Positions 53,438 through 62,707 of a stretch of DNA of 64,000 nt are shown here, piece by piece; position 1 is the stretch's first letter; every line of letters starts with the position of its first letter. A program made the position numbers and the translations under genes. The notes beneath the pieces were generated by a model. The model saw nothing but the letters and a program-made list of their open reading frames with translations. It was not told the DNA's origin and searched no databases. This stretch comes from Azospirillum sp. TSH100 (lineage in GTDB: Bacteria > Pseudomonadota > Alphaproteobacteria > Azospirillales > Azospirillaceae): NCBI RefSeq assembly GCF_004923295.1, contig NZ_CP039634.1:2508001-2572000 (forward strand), written 5' to 3'.

Positions 53438-54153
53438 ACGCCCGCCGGCACATCGACAGCTCCGGCGCCAACGGTCAGGCGGAGATGGAGCGGGCGGAAA
53501 TGGAGCATGACGGGACCATCGCCCTGCCCGTTCCCTGCGACGCGGCGGAGGAGGAACGCACGTCCGACGTGCTGGCCCGCTTCCGCGCCAACCTGCCGTC
53601 CGGCCGGGTCACGCTGGGCGACCTGATCCGGGCGCTGGGCGACCGGTCGCTGGGTACCATCCTGCTGGCCCTGTCGCTGCCGACCATCGCGCCGGTGCCG
53701 CTCGGCGTGTCCTGCCTGTTCGACCTGCCGATCGTGCTCTACACCGCCCAGCTCGCCTTCGGCCGGCGCGGGGCGGGACTGCCGGACTGGCTGCTGCGGC
53801 GCTCCATCGGCACCCGGCTGGCGGCCCGCACGCTGGACGCCGCCATGCCGCGGCTGGTGTGGATCGAGCGCATGCTGAAGCCGCGCCTGCACCGCCTCGC
53901 CCGCATCGACCAGGAACGCTGGTTCGGACTGCTGCTGTTCATCCTGACGCTGACCTGCATCGTGCCGCTGCCGCTGACCGGCTGGCTGCCGGGCTTCGCG
54001 CTGGTGCTGATCTCGCTGGGGCTGATCGAGCGCGACGGCGGCGCCATCGGCATCGGACTGGGGCTGACCGCGGCGGCGCTGGTGTTTTTGACGCTGGTGG
54101 CGAGCAGCCTGTCATACGCAGGTCATCAACTTCTGGCAGCAACTCTGCAATAG
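53434..54153 (+). CDS. ExoD-family membrane protein (exopolysaccharide synthesis)
   Basis: 239 aa from a TTG at 53434 that overlaps the previous stop (TTGA), with GGAGG seven bases upstream; ATGs at 53485 and 53500 are the alternatives. The N-terminal 45 residues are polar. Then RVTLGDLIRALGDRSLGTIL and LALSLPTIAPVPLGVSCLFDL, both hallmarks of ExoD, lead to several hydrophobic segments (about 60-110 and 160-230, with TGWLPGFALVLISLGLIE). ExoD in rhizobia affects exopolysaccharide synthesis and symbiosis; the molecular role is not established. Inner membrane predicted. It is coupled to the ABC-F gene by the overlap. Confidence 0.87.
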   Translation: MNARRHIDSSGANGQAEMERAEMEHDGTIALPVPCDAAEEERTSDVLARFRANLPSGRVTLGDLIRALGDRSLGTILLALSLPTIAPVPLGVSCLFDLPIVLYTAQLAFGRRGAGLPDWLLRRSIGTRLAARTLDAAMPRLVWIERMLKPRLHRLARIDQERWFGLLLFILTLTCIVPLPLTGWLPGFALVLISLGLIERDGGAIGIGLGLTAAALVFLTLVASSLSYAGHQLLAATLQ

Positions 54154-54208
54154 GGGCAGCCGCCGGAACCCTCGGCGAGGGCTGGCCCGATCCAGGGAGG
54201 CTCCGCCA

Positions 54209-54799
54209 GTGACCGAATATACCGACGCTGCACCCGCCCCGCTTTCCGAATCCTGGCTGTTCTTCCGCCGCTGGCTGGCGGACCCCCGGGCGATGGGCTC
54301 CATCGCCCCATCCTCCCCCGCCCTGCGCCGGAGGATCACCCGCGAGATCCGCCGCGAGGCGGACGAGGTGGTGGTGGAGTTCGGCGGCGGCACCGGGCCG
54401 ATCACCAAGGCGATGCTGGAGGCCGGCATTCCAGCCGACCGGCTCTACAGCTTCGAGATCGACCAGGACCTCGCCCGCCACCTGCGCGCGCGCTGCCCGG
54501 ACGTCACCGTGATCGTCGACGACTGCCGCAAGGCGCCGGGGCTGCTGGGCGAGACACTGTGCGGCAAGGTCGGCACCGTGGTGATCGGCATCCCGATGAT
54601 CACCTTCCCGCTGGAGTTCCAGCGCGAGGTGCTGGACGCCACCTTCCGCATCCTGCGGCCGGGCGGGCGCTTCCTGCTCTACAGCTTCATGCCGCACTCG
54701 CCGCTGAACCGCGAAGCGCTGGGGCTGAGCGGCGAGCGGTTGGGCTTCACGCTGCGAAATCTGCCGCCGGCATCGGTGTGGGGATATTGGCGGGGGTAG
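54209..54799 (+). CDS. PmtA-like SAM-dependent (phospholipid N-) methyltransferase
   Basis: 196 aa from a GTG at 54209 with GGGAGG eight bases upstream. The pattern FRRWLADPRAMGSIAPSSP, then VVVEFGGGTGPITKAML (SAM-binding glycine loop, about residue 55), YSFEIDQDLARHL and VVIGIPMITFPLEFQREVL, follows the Rhodobacter/Sinorhizobium PmtA group, which methylates phosphatidylethanolamine toward phosphatidylcholine. Some members of this group methylate other substrates, so the exact acceptor is inferred. It follows exoD by 55 bases and may share its transcript. Confidence 0.75.
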   Translation: MTEYTDAAPAPLSESWLFFRRWLADPRAMGSIAPSSPALRRRITREIRREADEVVVEFGGGTGPITKAMLEAGIPADRLYSFEIDQDLARHLRARCPDVTVIVDDCRKAPGLLGETLCGKVGTVVIGIPMITFPLEFQREVLDATFRILRPGGRFLLYSFMPHSPLNREALGLSGERLGFTLRNLPPASVWGYWRG

Positions 54800-54811
54800 A
54801 ACGCCTGAAGT

Positions 54812-54836
54812 CCCCTCTCCCCCCAGGGGAGAGGGG
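54812..54836. repeat. Short CCCCTCTCCCC palindrome
   Basis: 11 bases (54812-54822) pair exactly with 54826-54836 across a 3-base loop. No T tract follows. It lies 13 bases after the methyltransferase stop and resembles similar C/T-G/A palindromes at other gene ends in the window. Confidence 0.5.
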
Positions 54837-54919
54837 GATTTGGGGCGGGAGAGGGAGCGCCATTGCTCCGCCCGGACCGCCCCGCTTATGCTCCGCCCTT
54901 CCCGTCCACCATCGTGAGC

Positions 54920-55720
54920 ATGCCGGTCTTGTCCTTCGTCCTGTCGAAGCTGCTATGGGGTATCTTCGCGCCCGGCAACGCGCTGGTCCTCGCGGTGGCG
55001 CTGGGCGCACTGCTGTGGCGGACGCGGCGCTGGCAGCGCGCCGGGCGGCGGCTGGTCACGCTGGCGGCGGTTCTGCTTCTGCTGATCATGTACACCGGGC
55101 TGGGCGCGCTGGTCGCCGTGCCGCTGGAGAACCGCTTCCCGCGGGTGGAGCCGGAAGGGCGGATCGACGGCATCATCATGCTGGGCGGCGCCGTCAATCC
55201 GCCGATCACCGTCGACCGCGGCGATCCCTCGCTGAACGAGGCGGCCGAGCGGATCCTGGGCTTCGCCGATCTCGTCCGCCGCCATCCGGAGGCCAAGGCC
55301 GTCTTCACCGGCGGGTCGGGCCGGCTGCTGGCGCCGGATCTGAAGGAGGATATCACCGCCCGCGCCGCCCTGGCCCAGGCCGGTATCCCCGCCGACCGCG
55401 TGCTCTACGAGGCCGAATCCCGCAACACCTGGGAGAACGCCGTCTTCAGCAAGGGAATGGTCAAGCCGCAACCGGGCGAACGCTGGATCCTCGTCACTTC
55501 GGCGATGCACATGCCGCGGTCGGTCGGCATCTTCCGCTCCATCGGGTGGGAGGTGATCCCCTACCCCGTCGATTACCGCACCAGGCACGACGCCACGCCC
55601 TGGCTGCGCTTCGAGTTCGGGCAGAATCTGGTGATCCTGGACGATGCGGTGCGGGAGTGGATCGGGCTGACCGCCTATCGGCTGATGGGCCGCACCGACA
55701 GCCTCTTCCCGGCTCCCTGA
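54920..55720 (+). CDS. YdcF/DUF218-family membrane-anchored protein
   Basis: 266 aa from the ATG at 54920; a GTG two codons earlier is possible and the frame is open to 54863. Two hydrophobic segments (about 3-30 and 42-63) anchor the protein, followed by a DUF218 domain: RIDGIIMLGGAVNPPITVD, EAKAVFTGGSGRLLAPDL, VLYEAESRNTWENAVFSKG and ILVTSAMHMPRSVGIFRS. DUF218/YdcF proteins carry a Rossmann-like fold and have been linked to envelope processes such as SanA/ElyC functions; the catalytic role is unclear. It is convergent with the small gene at 55730. Confidence 0.85.
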   Translation: MPVLSFVLSKLLWGIFAPGNALVLAVALGALLWRTRRWQRAGRRLVTLAAVLLLLIMYTGLGALVAVPLENRFPRVEPEGRIDGIIMLGGAVNPPITVDRGDPSLNEAAERILGFADLVRRHPEAKAVFTGGSGRLLAPDLKEDITARAALAQAGIPADRVLYEAESRNTWENAVFSKGMVKPQPGERWILVTSAMHMPRSVGIFRSIGWEVIPYPVDYRTRHDATPWLRFEFGQNLVILDDAVREWIGLTAYRLMGRTDSLFPAP

Positions 55721-55729
55721 TGCCGGACG

Positions 55730-56029
55730 TCACATCATCTTGATCATCAGCGCGATCTCGACGAGGGCGGGAAAGGCCGGGATGACGATGGCGATCCGGG
55801 CCGCCTGATGCCGGCCGGCGGCACGGAGAAGCCAGCAGGCGATGACCGATCCGACCGCCAGGACCGGAAACAAAATCAGGAACCCGCCAAGCATCACCGC
55901 GTCGGCGCCGCCGTTGCTGAAGCCGATGCCGAGGAAGCCGACCATGGCGAAGAAGAGGCCGGGAATGGCGAGCCCGATCCAGGCTATGCTGGCGATGACG
56001 ACCGGGATTCTGTCCTGCGTCTGATCCAT
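55730..56029 (-). CDS. Small membrane protein, 99 aa
   Basis: Starts at the ATG at 56029 with CAGGA about eight bases upstream; an in-frame ATG 46 codons earlier is not supported. Three hydrophobic segments are visible: IPVVIASIAWIGLAIPGLFF (about 8-28), VMLGGFLILFPVLAVGSVIA (about 45-65) and IAIVIPAFPALVEIALMI (about 78-97). Charged residues are few (MDQTQDR at the start, RAAGRHQAAR in the middle). No family recognised. It converges with the DUF218 gene and is divergent from rlpA. Confidence 0.7.
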   Translation of the reverse strand: MDQTQDRIPVVIASIAWIGLAIPGLFFAMVGFLGIGFSNGGADAVMLGGFLILFPVLAVGSVIACWLLRAAGRHQAARIAIVIPAFPALVEIALMIKMM

Positions 56030-56244
56030 GGATCGGTCCTGTCGTCTGCGGTCTGCCCGCCAGTCCGGACGTGAGCTTAGCAGGATGGCACCCATGGGCG
56101 AAGGCGGTCGCCGGGGCGCGTACCGTGACCTTTTCGACCCGATCCGCTGCCGCCGCGTTCGAGGCATTGGCGCGGCGATGGCAACCCGCTAGAGTGCCGC
56201 CGCCCCGGTGGTGGGGCCGGGTCGGGAAAGAAGGAAATTGTCGG

Positions 56245-57228
56245 ATGCGTCGCTGGCGCGGGGTGAGCAGGGTCGTCGTGCTGGTCGGCGTGGCAACGCT
56301 CGCCGCCTGTGCGCAGAAGCCCGCAGGCACCGGCTCGGGCCTGCCGACCAGCGGCATCTACAAGGTGGGAAAGCCCTATCAGATCAACGGCGTCTGGTAT
56401 TATCCCAAGGAAGACTACAGCTACGACGAGACGGGCATCGCCTCGTGGTACGGCCCCGGCTTCCATGAGAAGAACACCGCCAACGGCGAAATCTACGACC
56501 AGAACGAGCTGACCGCCGCGCACAAGACCCTGCCGATGCCGAGTCTGGTGCGGGTCACCAACCTGGACAACGGCCGGTCGATCGTGGTGCGCGTCAACGA
56601 CCGCGGCCCCTACGCCAACGGCCGCATCATCGACATGTCGCGCCGCGGCGCCCAGCTGCTGGGCTTCGACGGTCCCGGCACCGCCAAGGTGCGCGTGCAG
56701 ATCCTGGCGGAGGAAAGCCGCGCCATCGCCGCCGCCGCGCGCCAGGGCACGCCCGCCCCGATGCTGGCCGAGATCGACGGCCCGCCGCCGAAGGCCGCGC
56801 CGCGCGGCCGCATCGAGGTGAGCGGACCATCGGGACCGGCGACGACGCTGGCGGCTGCCGTTGCTCCCTCCACCGGCGCCGCCCGCCCGGCGGTGGTCGG
56901 CACCCCGATCCCGCCGCCGACCACCGTCGCCGGCAGCATGGCGGAAGGCCGCTTCGTGCCCGCACCGGTGGTGGCGCAATTGCCGGTGAAGGCGCAGGAG
57001 GCCATCTATGTGCAGGTCGGCGCCTTCGGCAGCGAGGAGAATGTGGCGAAGGCCCGCGCCCGCCTGTCCTCCATCGGCCAGCGCGCCAGCGTCAGCCAGA
57101 CGAGGTCGGCCGGCATGACCCTGCACCGCGTCCGCGTCGGACCGCTGGACAGCGTCGACCGTGCCGACAGCCTGCTGAACCAGATCATCCAGGCCGGCCT
57201 TACGGAGGCCAAAATCGTGGTGGATTGA
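56245..57228 (+). CDS. rlpA: RlpA-like septal lytic transglycosylase with SPOR domain
   Basis: 327 aa from the ATG at 56245; the frame is open upstream but with no ribosome site there, while AAGGAAAT precedes this ATG. Signal and lipobox VVVLVGVATLAAC (Cys near residue 21) indicate a lipoprotein. The double-psi beta-barrel domain (about 60-155) shows ASWYGPGFHEKNTANGE and VNDRGPYANGRIIDMS with the conserved Asp that is catalytic in RlpA. A disordered Ala/Pro region follows (about 180-240), and a SPOR domain ends the protein (IYVQVGAFGSEENVAKARA, to VDSLLNQIIQAGL). It acts on denuded glycans at the septum. It is first in a same-strand envelope/housekeeping block. Confidence 0.95.
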   Translation: MRRWRGVSRVVVLVGVATLAACAQKPAGTGSGLPTSGIYKVGKPYQINGVWYYPKEDYSYDETGIASWYGPGFHEKNTANGEIYDQNELTAAHKTLPMPSLVRVTNLDNGRSIVVRVNDRGPYANGRIIDMSRRGAQLLGFDGPGTAKVRVQILAEESRAIAAAARQGTPAPMLAEIDGPPPKAAPRGRIEVSGPSGPATTLAAAVAPSTGAARPAVVGTPIPPPTTVAGSMAEGRFVPAPVVAQLPVKAQEAIYVQVGAFGSEENVAKARARLSSIGQRASVSQTRSAGMTLHRVRVGPLDSVDRADSLLNQIIQAGLTEAKIVVD

Positions 57229-57315
57229 TCCGGCCACCCGACTTCTACCGCGACCGCTCTTCCCGAGCGCCAGTGACCCAATGCCTGTACCGAGTGCCCT
57301 TGGAGGATTGTTGCC

Positions 57316-58506
57316 ATGAACGCTGTTGCCGTCCGTCTCTGCGCCGTTTTCGGCCGTTCCGTTGCTGTTGCGGCCGGAATCGCGATGGCCGGGGCCACGA
57401 TTGGCGCCGGCTTCACCTCGGTCCCGGTCCAGGCCGCGACCCTCGACACCATCGCCAAGCAGGCAATCCTGGTCGATCTGACTTCCGACACCGTGCTGTT
57501 CGAGAAGAATGCCGACGAGCGGATGGCGCCCTCGTCGATGAGCAAGATCATGACCGCCTACATGGTGTTCGAGGCGATCAAGGGCGGCCGCCTGACGCTG
57601 GAGAGCACCCTGCCGGTCAGCGAACGGGCCTGGCGGATGCAGGGCTCCAAGATGTTCGTGGAGCTTCACAACAACATCAAGGTCGATGACCTGCTGAAGG
57701 GCATGATCGTCCAGTCCGGCAACGACGCCTGCATCGTGCTGGCAGAGGGGCTGGCCGGGTCGGAGCAGTCCTTCGCCGAACAGGCCACCAAGCGCGCGAA
57801 GGAGTTGGGGCTGAAGAACAGCAACTTCGCCAATGCGACCGGTTGGCCCGACCCCAACCACTACATGACCGCCCGCGATCTGGCGATCCTGGCGGAACGG
57901 CTGATCAAGGACTTCCCCGAATTCTACAAGTACGATTCGATCCGGGAGTTCAAGTATCACGGCATCACCCAGGGCAACCGCAACCCGCTGCTCTACCGCA
58001 ACATGAACGTCGACGGGCTTAAGACCGGCCACACCGACGCCGGCGGTTACGGCCTGACCGCATCGGGCGAGCGCGAGGGGCGCCGGCTGCTGCTGGTGGT
58101 CAACGGCCTGCCCAGCATGCAGGCGCGCGCCGACGAATCGGCGCGGCTGATCGAATGGGGCTTCCGCGAATTCGCCTCCTACACCCTCTACAGGGGCGGC
58201 GAGACGATCGAGCAGGTGCCGGTGTGGTTGGGCGAGCAGGACATGGTTCCGGTCACCGTGCCGCAGAACCTGAGCGTCACGATGGCCCGTGCCGACCGCC
58301 CGGGCATGAAGGTGTCGCTGGTCAGCAGCGCCCCGGTCGCCGCGCCGATCAAGAAAGGCGACACCGTCGGCAAGCTGGTGATCTCCGCCCCCGGCTTCCC
58401 GGGCAAGGAGGTGCCGGTGGTGGCTGCGCAGGACGTGCCGAAGGCCGGCTTCGTCGGCCGCGCCTTCGCCGCCGCCAAGTATCTCGTCTTCGGCAACAGC
58501 CTGTGA
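57316..58506 (+). CDS. D-alanyl-D-alanine carboxypeptidase (PBP5/6-like)
   Basis: 396 aa with signal peptide (VAVAAGIAMAGATIGAGF; cleavage after VQAA). The SxxK motif is in APSSMSKIMTAYMVF (residue about 75), SxN in IVQSGNDACIVLAEG, and KTG in DGLKTGHTDAGG. A C-terminal PBP5-type domain follows (residues about 290-370, ending KEVPVVAAQDVPKAGF), with a final helix that may anchor it to the membrane. It trims the fifth D-Ala of peptidoglycan side chains in the periplasm. TTGGAGGATTG precedes the ATG at 57316. It lies 87 bases after rlpA, and its stop overlaps the possible GTG start of tmk. Confidence 0.94.
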   Translation: MNAVAVRLCAVFGRSVAVAAGIAMAGATIGAGFTSVPVQAATLDTIAKQAILVDLTSDTVLFEKNADERMAPSSMSKIMTAYMVFEAIKGGRLTLESTLPVSERAWRMQGSKMFVELHNNIKVDDLLKGMIVQSGNDACIVLAEGLAGSEQSFAEQATKRAKELGLKNSNFANATGWPDPNHYMTARDLAILAERLIKDFPEFYKYDSIREFKYHGITQGNRNPLLYRNMNVDGLKTGHTDAGGYGLTASGEREGRRLLLVVNGLPSMQARADESARLIEWGFREFASYTLYRGGETIEQVPVWLGEQDMVPVTVPQNLSVTMARADRPGMKVSLVSSAPVAAPIKKGDTVGKLVISAPGFPGKEVPVVAAQDVPKAGFVGRAFAAAKYLVFGNSL

Positions 58507-58517
58507 CCGTGACGACG

Positions 58518-59186
58518 ATGCCGACCGCCTCCGCCCCTGCCGCTCGTGGCCGCTTCATCACGCTGGAAGGCGGCGAAGGGGCCGGCAAATCGACGCAGCT
58601 GCGCCGTCTGGCCGAGTCCCTGCGTGCCCGCGGCATCAAGGTGGAGACGACGCGCGAGCCGGGCGGGTCGCCGGGAGCCGAGGAAATCCGCGGCCTGCTG
58701 GTGACCGGCGAGACCGGCCGCTGGAGCCCGGTGACGGAAGCGCTGCTGCACACCGCCGCCCGCCGCGACCATCTGGAACGCACGGTGTGGCCGGCGCTGG
58801 AAGAGGGAAAGTGGGTGCTGTGCGACCGCTTCTTCGACAGCACCATGGCCTATCAGGGCTACGGGCTGGGGCTGGGGCGCGAGTTGGTGGAGACCTTGCA
58901 ACGGGCGGCGCTGGGCGAGTTCCGGCCCGACCTGACGCTGATCCTCGACATCGACGTGAAGATGGGCCTGCGCCGTGCCGCGTCGCGTCATGGCGGTGAG
59001 GACCGCTATGAGCGGATGGACATCGGCTTTCACCAGCGGCTGCGCGACGGCTTCCTCGACATCGCCCGGCGGGAACCGGAGCGCTGCGCGGTGGTGGATG
59101 CCGACGCCGACCTCGATACCGTGCAGGCGCGCATCCGGGACGCCGTTGCCGGCCGGCTGGAACTGGCCCCGGGTCAGGCGTCGTGA
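58518..59186 (+). CDS. tmk: Thymidylate kinase
   Basis: 222 aa from the ATG at 58518; GTGs at 58503 (overlapping the dac stop) and 58509 are alternatives. It phosphorylates dTMP to dTDP. The P-loop is in FITLEGGEGAGKSTQLRRL, followed by EPGGSPGAEEIRGLLV, the DRFFDSTMAYQGYGLG motif that is typical of TMPK and RYERMDIGFHQRLRDGFL near the LID region. The protein's C-terminus is soluble and has no extension. It overlaps holB by four bases, a coupling often seen with tmk in alphaproteobacteria. Confidence 0.97.
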   Translation: MPTASAPAARGRFITLEGGEGAGKSTQLRRLAESLRARGIKVETTREPGGSPGAEEIRGLLVTGETGRWSPVTEALLHTAARRDHLERTVWPALEEGKWVLCDRFFDSTMAYQGYGLGLGRELVETLQRAALGEFRPDLTLILDIDVKMGLRRAASRHGGEDRYERMDIGFHQRLRDGFLDIARREPERCAVVDADADLDTVQARIRDAVAGRLELAPGQAS

Positions 59187-60301
59187 GCAAGGCGCGCCCC
59201 CCTGCCCCGGCGGTTCCCGCCACGGAAGAAGCGCTGGCACCCAGGCGCAATCCCGACCTCGTCGGGCATGAGGAGGCGGAACGGCTGCTGCTGGAGGCCT
59301 GGAACTCCGGCCGGTTGCCGCATGCCTGGCTGATCGGCGGCACGCCGGGGATCGGCAAGGCGACGCTGGCCTTCCGCTTCGCCCGCTTCGTCCTGGCGCA
59401 GGACCCGCCGGGCGACAGCCTGTTCGGTGGAGCGGCTCCGGTCACGTCGCTGCACATCGGCCCCGACCATCCGGTGTTCCGCCGGGTGGCGTCGGGCGGC
59501 CATGCCGACCTGCTGACCATCGAACGCCAGCGCGACGAGAAGAAGGGCCGGCTGAAGCGCGACATCGCCGTCGATGACGTGCGCAGGATCGGCCCCTTCC
59601 TGCGCCGCACCTCGGCGGAAGGCGGCTGGCGCGTCGCGGTGATCGACGGCGCCGACCGCATGAACCTGAGCGGCCTGAACGCCATCCTGAAGATCCTGGA
59701 GGAGCCGCCGCCCGGCGCCCTGCTGCTGCTGGTCAGCGACAATCCCGGCGGCATGCTGCCGACCATCCGCTCGCGCTGCCGCAAGCTGACGCTGAAGCCG
59801 CTGGCGGAGGACACGGTGATCGACCTGCTGGGGCAGCACCGGCCCGACATCGCCGCCGACGACCGCCCGGCGCTGGCCCGGCTGTCGGAGGGCAGCGTCG
59901 GCCGCGCCATCGATCTGGCCGATGCCGGCGGTCTGGCGCTCTACCGTGAGATGATCGGGCTGCTGTCCGACCTGCCGCGCATCGACATCGTCGCGGCGCA
60001 CGCCTTCGGCGACAAGCTGACCCGCAAACAGGACGACGGGATGTTCGAGACGGCGACCGAGCTGCTGGTCTGGTGGCTCGCCCGCTTCGCCCGCTCGCTC
60101 GCCCGCGGCTCCTGGCCGGCGGAGGTGGTGCCGGGCGAGGCCGCCCTGATGACCCGGTTGGCCAACGCCCGCGGTCTTGAACGTTGGGTGGAGGTGTGGG
60201 AAAAGGTTCAGCGTCTTTTCGCGCGCGCGGAATCCGCAAACCTGGACCGCAAGCAGGTGGTCCTGAACGCCCTGTCGGCGCTGGAAACGGCAGCCGCCTA
60301 G
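59183..60301 (+). CDS. holB: DNA polymerase III delta-prime subunit
   Basis: 372 aa from a GTG at 59183 that overlaps the tmk stop by four bases. It is the clamp-loader delta-prime subunit. The N-terminal region shows HEEAERLLLEAWNSGRL and GTPGIGKATLAFRFARF, where the P-loop position is a near-consensus GIGKAT; DVRRIGPFLRRTSAEGG and ALNAILKILEEPPPGALLLL are well kept, as is the RSRCRKLTL segment (the SRC motif). The zinc-finger cysteines found in some DnaX-like members are not seen, as usual for many alphaproteobacterial HolB. The C-terminal about 100 residues form the collar. The gene follows tmk and precedes metG by 51 bases. Confidence 0.95.
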   Translation: MSKARPPAPAVPATEEALAPRRNPDLVGHEEAERLLLEAWNSGRLPHAWLIGGTPGIGKATLAFRFARFVLAQDPPGDSLFGGAAPVTSLHIGPDHPVFRRVASGGHADLLTIERQRDEKKGRLKRDIAVDDVRRIGPFLRRTSAEGGWRVAVIDGADRMNLSGLNAILKILEEPPPGALLLLVSDNPGGMLPTIRSRCRKLTLKPLAEDTVIDLLGQHRPDIAADDRPALARLSEGSVGRAIDLADAGGLALYREMIGLLSDLPRIDIVAAHAFGDKLTRKQDDGMFETATELLVWWLARFARSLARGSWPAEVVPGEAALMTRLANARGLERWVEVWEKVQRLFARAESANLDRKQVVLNALSALETAAA

Positions 60302-60352
60302 CGTTATTTCAGAACCTGCCGGTTGACCCTGACTTGAAAGAAAGTGCCGCAA

Positions 60353-61903
60353 ATGGCCGGGCCGAAGACCTTCTACCTGACGACGCCGATCTATTACGTG
60401 AACGACGTGCCGCACATCGGCCACGCGTACACGACGCTTGCCTGCGACGTCCTCGCCCGGTTCATGCGCCTCGACGGCTATGACGTGAAGTTCCTGACCG
60501 GCACCGACGAGCACGGCCAGAAGGTTGAGAAGTCGGCGGAGAAGGCCGGAATCGCGCCGCAGGAATTTACCGACCGGGTGTCGCAGAACTTCCGCGATCT
60601 CGTCTCGCTGATGAACTATTCCAACGACGACTTCATCCGCACCACCGAGCCGCGCCACGTCAAGTCGGTGCAGGCGCTGTGGACGGTGCTGAAGGACAAG
60701 GGCGAGATTTACCTCGGATCCTACGCCGGCTGGTATTCGGTTCGCGACGAAGCCTTCTATGGCGAGGACGAGCTGACCACCAACGGCGAGGGCAAGAAGA
60801 TCGCCCCGACCGGTGCCGAGTGCGAGTGGGTCGAGGAGCCGTCCTACTTCTTCAAGCTCTCGGCCTGGCAGGACCGGCTGATCGAGTTCTATGAGCAGAA
60901 CCCCGACTTCATCGCCCCGGCCGGCAAGCGCAACGAGGTGATGTCCTTCGTCAAGTCGGGCCTGAAGGATTTGTCGGTCAGCCGCACCACCTTCAAGTGG
61001 GGCATCCCGGTGCCGGGCGACGACGCCCACATCATGTATGTCTGGCTCGACGCGCTGGCGAACTACATCACCGCCGTCGGCTATCCCGACACCACCGGCG
61101 ACTATGCCAAGTATTGGCCGGCCGACCTGCACATGGTCGGCAAGGACATCCTGCGCTTCCACGCCGTCTACTGGCCGGCCTTCCTGATGGCCGCCGGCCT
61201 GCAGCCGCCCCGCCGTGTGTTCGCCCATGGCTGGTGGACGATCGAAGGCCAGAAGATGTCGAAGTCTCTCGGCAACGTCATCGCCCCGGAGACGCTGGTC
61301 AACACCTACGGCCTCGACCAGACCCGCTATTTCCTGCTGCGCGAAGTGCCGTTCGGCAATGACGGCGACTTCTCGCACAAGCAGATGGTCAACCGGATCA
61401 ACGGCAACCTCGCCAACGATTACGGCAATCTGGTGCAGCGCGTCCTGTCGATGATCGGCAAGAACTGCGGCGCCGCCGTGCCGACGCCGGGCGAATTCAC
61501 CGAAGCGGACAACGCCCTGCTCGGCCCGGCCTACGGCCTGCTCGACGTGGTACGGGCGGAGATCAGGGCGCAGGCCTTCCACAAGGCGCTGGACGCCATC
61601 TGGGCCGTGGTCGGCGACGCCAACCGCTATGTCGACGAACAGGCCCCGTGGGCGCTGAAGAAGACCGACCCGGCGCGCATGGCCACCGTTCTGTATGTGC
61701 TGGCCGAGACGATCCGCCATCTGGCGATCCTGACCCAGCCGGTGATGCCGGACGCCTCCGCCCGGATCCTCGACCTGCTGGCGCTGGGGCCGGATGCGCG
61801 CGGCTTCGGCACGCTGGGTCCGTCGGGGGCGCTGGTGGCCGGCACGCCGCTGCCGACGCCGCAGGGCGTCTTCCCGCGCTACGTCGAAGAACCGAAGGAC
61901 TGA
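60353..61903 (+). CDS. metG: Methionyl-tRNA synthetase
   Basis: 516 aa from the ATG at 60353; a GTG at 60344 is three codons upstream. It charges tRNA-Met. The class I HIGH motif is in NDVPHIGHAYTTLACDV and KMSKS in EGQKMSKSLGNVIAP (residue about 305). The catalytic pocket shows KFLTGTDEHGQKV and WGIPVPGDDAHIMYVW. The zinc-binding Cys knuckles of the E. coli enzyme are absent and the anticodon-binding helical domain ends the protein without a C-terminal tRNA-binding extension, so it is the shorter MetG type usual for alphaproteobacteria. It is 51 bases after holB and 9 before the TatD gene. Confidence 0.97.
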   Translation: MAGPKTFYLTTPIYYVNDVPHIGHAYTTLACDVLARFMRLDGYDVKFLTGTDEHGQKVEKSAEKAGIAPQEFTDRVSQNFRDLVSLMNYSNDDFIRTTEPRHVKSVQALWTVLKDKGEIYLGSYAGWYSVRDEAFYGEDELTTNGEGKKIAPTGAECEWVEEPSYFFKLSAWQDRLIEFYEQNPDFIAPAGKRNEVMSFVKSGLKDLSVSRTTFKWGIPVPGDDAHIMYVWLDALANYITAVGYPDTTGDYAKYWPADLHMVGKDILRFHAVYWPAFLMAAGLQPPRRVFAHGWWTIEGQKMSKSLGNVIAPETLVNTYGLDQTRYFLLREVPFGNDGDFSHKQMVNRINGNLANDYGNLVQRVLSMIGKNCGAAVPTPGEFTEADNALLGPAYGLLDVVRAEIRAQAFHKALDAIWAVVGDANRYVDEQAPWALKKTDPARMATVLYVLAETIRHLAILTQPVMPDASARILDLLALGPDARGFGTLGPSGALVAGTPLPTPQGVFPRYVEEPKD

Positions 61904-61912
61904 GTTCCCCTG

Positions 61913-62707
61913 ATGCTCGTCGACAGCCATTGCCATCTCGACTTTCCCGATTTCGCCGAGGAGCTGGACGCGGTCGTCGACCGCGCCCGGCAGGCCGGCA
62001 TCGGGCGGATGGTCACCATCTGCACCTATATCAGCCGCTTCGACCGCATCCTCGCGGTGGCGGAACGCTATGACGACATCCTCTGCACGGTGGGGGTCCA
62101 TCCCCATCAGGCGGCGGAGGAGTTCGCCATCACCACCGTGGACAAGCTGGTGGAACTGTCGCGCCATCCCAAGGTGATCGGGCTGGGCGAGACCGGGCTC
62201 GACTACTTCTATGACAAGAGCCCGCGCGACCAGCAGCAGGAGTGCTTCCGCCGGCACATCCGCGCCAGCCTGGAGACCGGCCTGCCGCTGATCATCCACA
62301 CCCGCGACGCCGACGACGACACCATGCGCATCGTCAAGGAGGAAGCGGCCGGTCAACAGGTGAAGGGGCTGCTGCACTGCTTCAGCTCCGGCCGGGCGCT
62401 GGCGGAGGAGGCGGTGGAGTACGGCTTCACCCTGTCGCTGTCGGGGATCGTCACCTTCAAGAAGTCGGAGGATCTCCGCGCCATCGTGAAGGACGTACCG
62501 CTCGACCGCATCCTGGTGGAGACCGACGCGCCCTATCTGGCGCCGATCCCCTTCCGCGGCAAGCGCAACGAGCCGGCCTATGTCGCCCACACCGCATCTT
62601 GCGTGGCGGAGGTGAAGGGGGTGTCGGCCGAGGAGCTGGCCCGCGTCACCACCGAGAACTTCTTCCGCCTGTTCGACAAGGCGGCCCAAGACAAGGCCGC
62701 TGCATGA
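61913..62707 (+). CDS. TatD-family metal-dependent hydrolase/nuclease
   Basis: 264 aa. A metal-dependent TIM-barrel hydrolase, a DNase/exonuclease in several bacteria. Metal ligands can be placed: DSHCHLDFPDFAEELD at the N-terminus (H-x-H), the Glu in GLGETGLDYFYDKSP, His in LPLIIHTRDADDD, His in LLHCFSSGRALAEE, and Asp in LVETDAPYLAPIPFRG. Length and motif order are standard for TatD/YcfH. It begins ten bases after metG and ends overlapping the next start as ATGA, so the metG-tatD-MBL part is one tight unit. Confidence 0.94.
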   Translation: MLVDSHCHLDFPDFAEELDAVVDRARQAGIGRMVTICTYISRFDRILAVAERYDDILCTVGVHPHQAAEEFAITTVDKLVELSRHPKVIGLGETGLDYFYDKSPRDQQQECFRRHIRASLETGLPLIIHTRDADDDTMRIVKEEAAGQQVKGLLHCFSSGRALAEEAVEYGFTLSLSGIVTFKKSEDLRAIVKDVPLDRILVETDAPYLAPIPFRGKRNEPAYVAHTASCVAEVKGVSAEELARVTTENFFRLFDKAAQDKAAA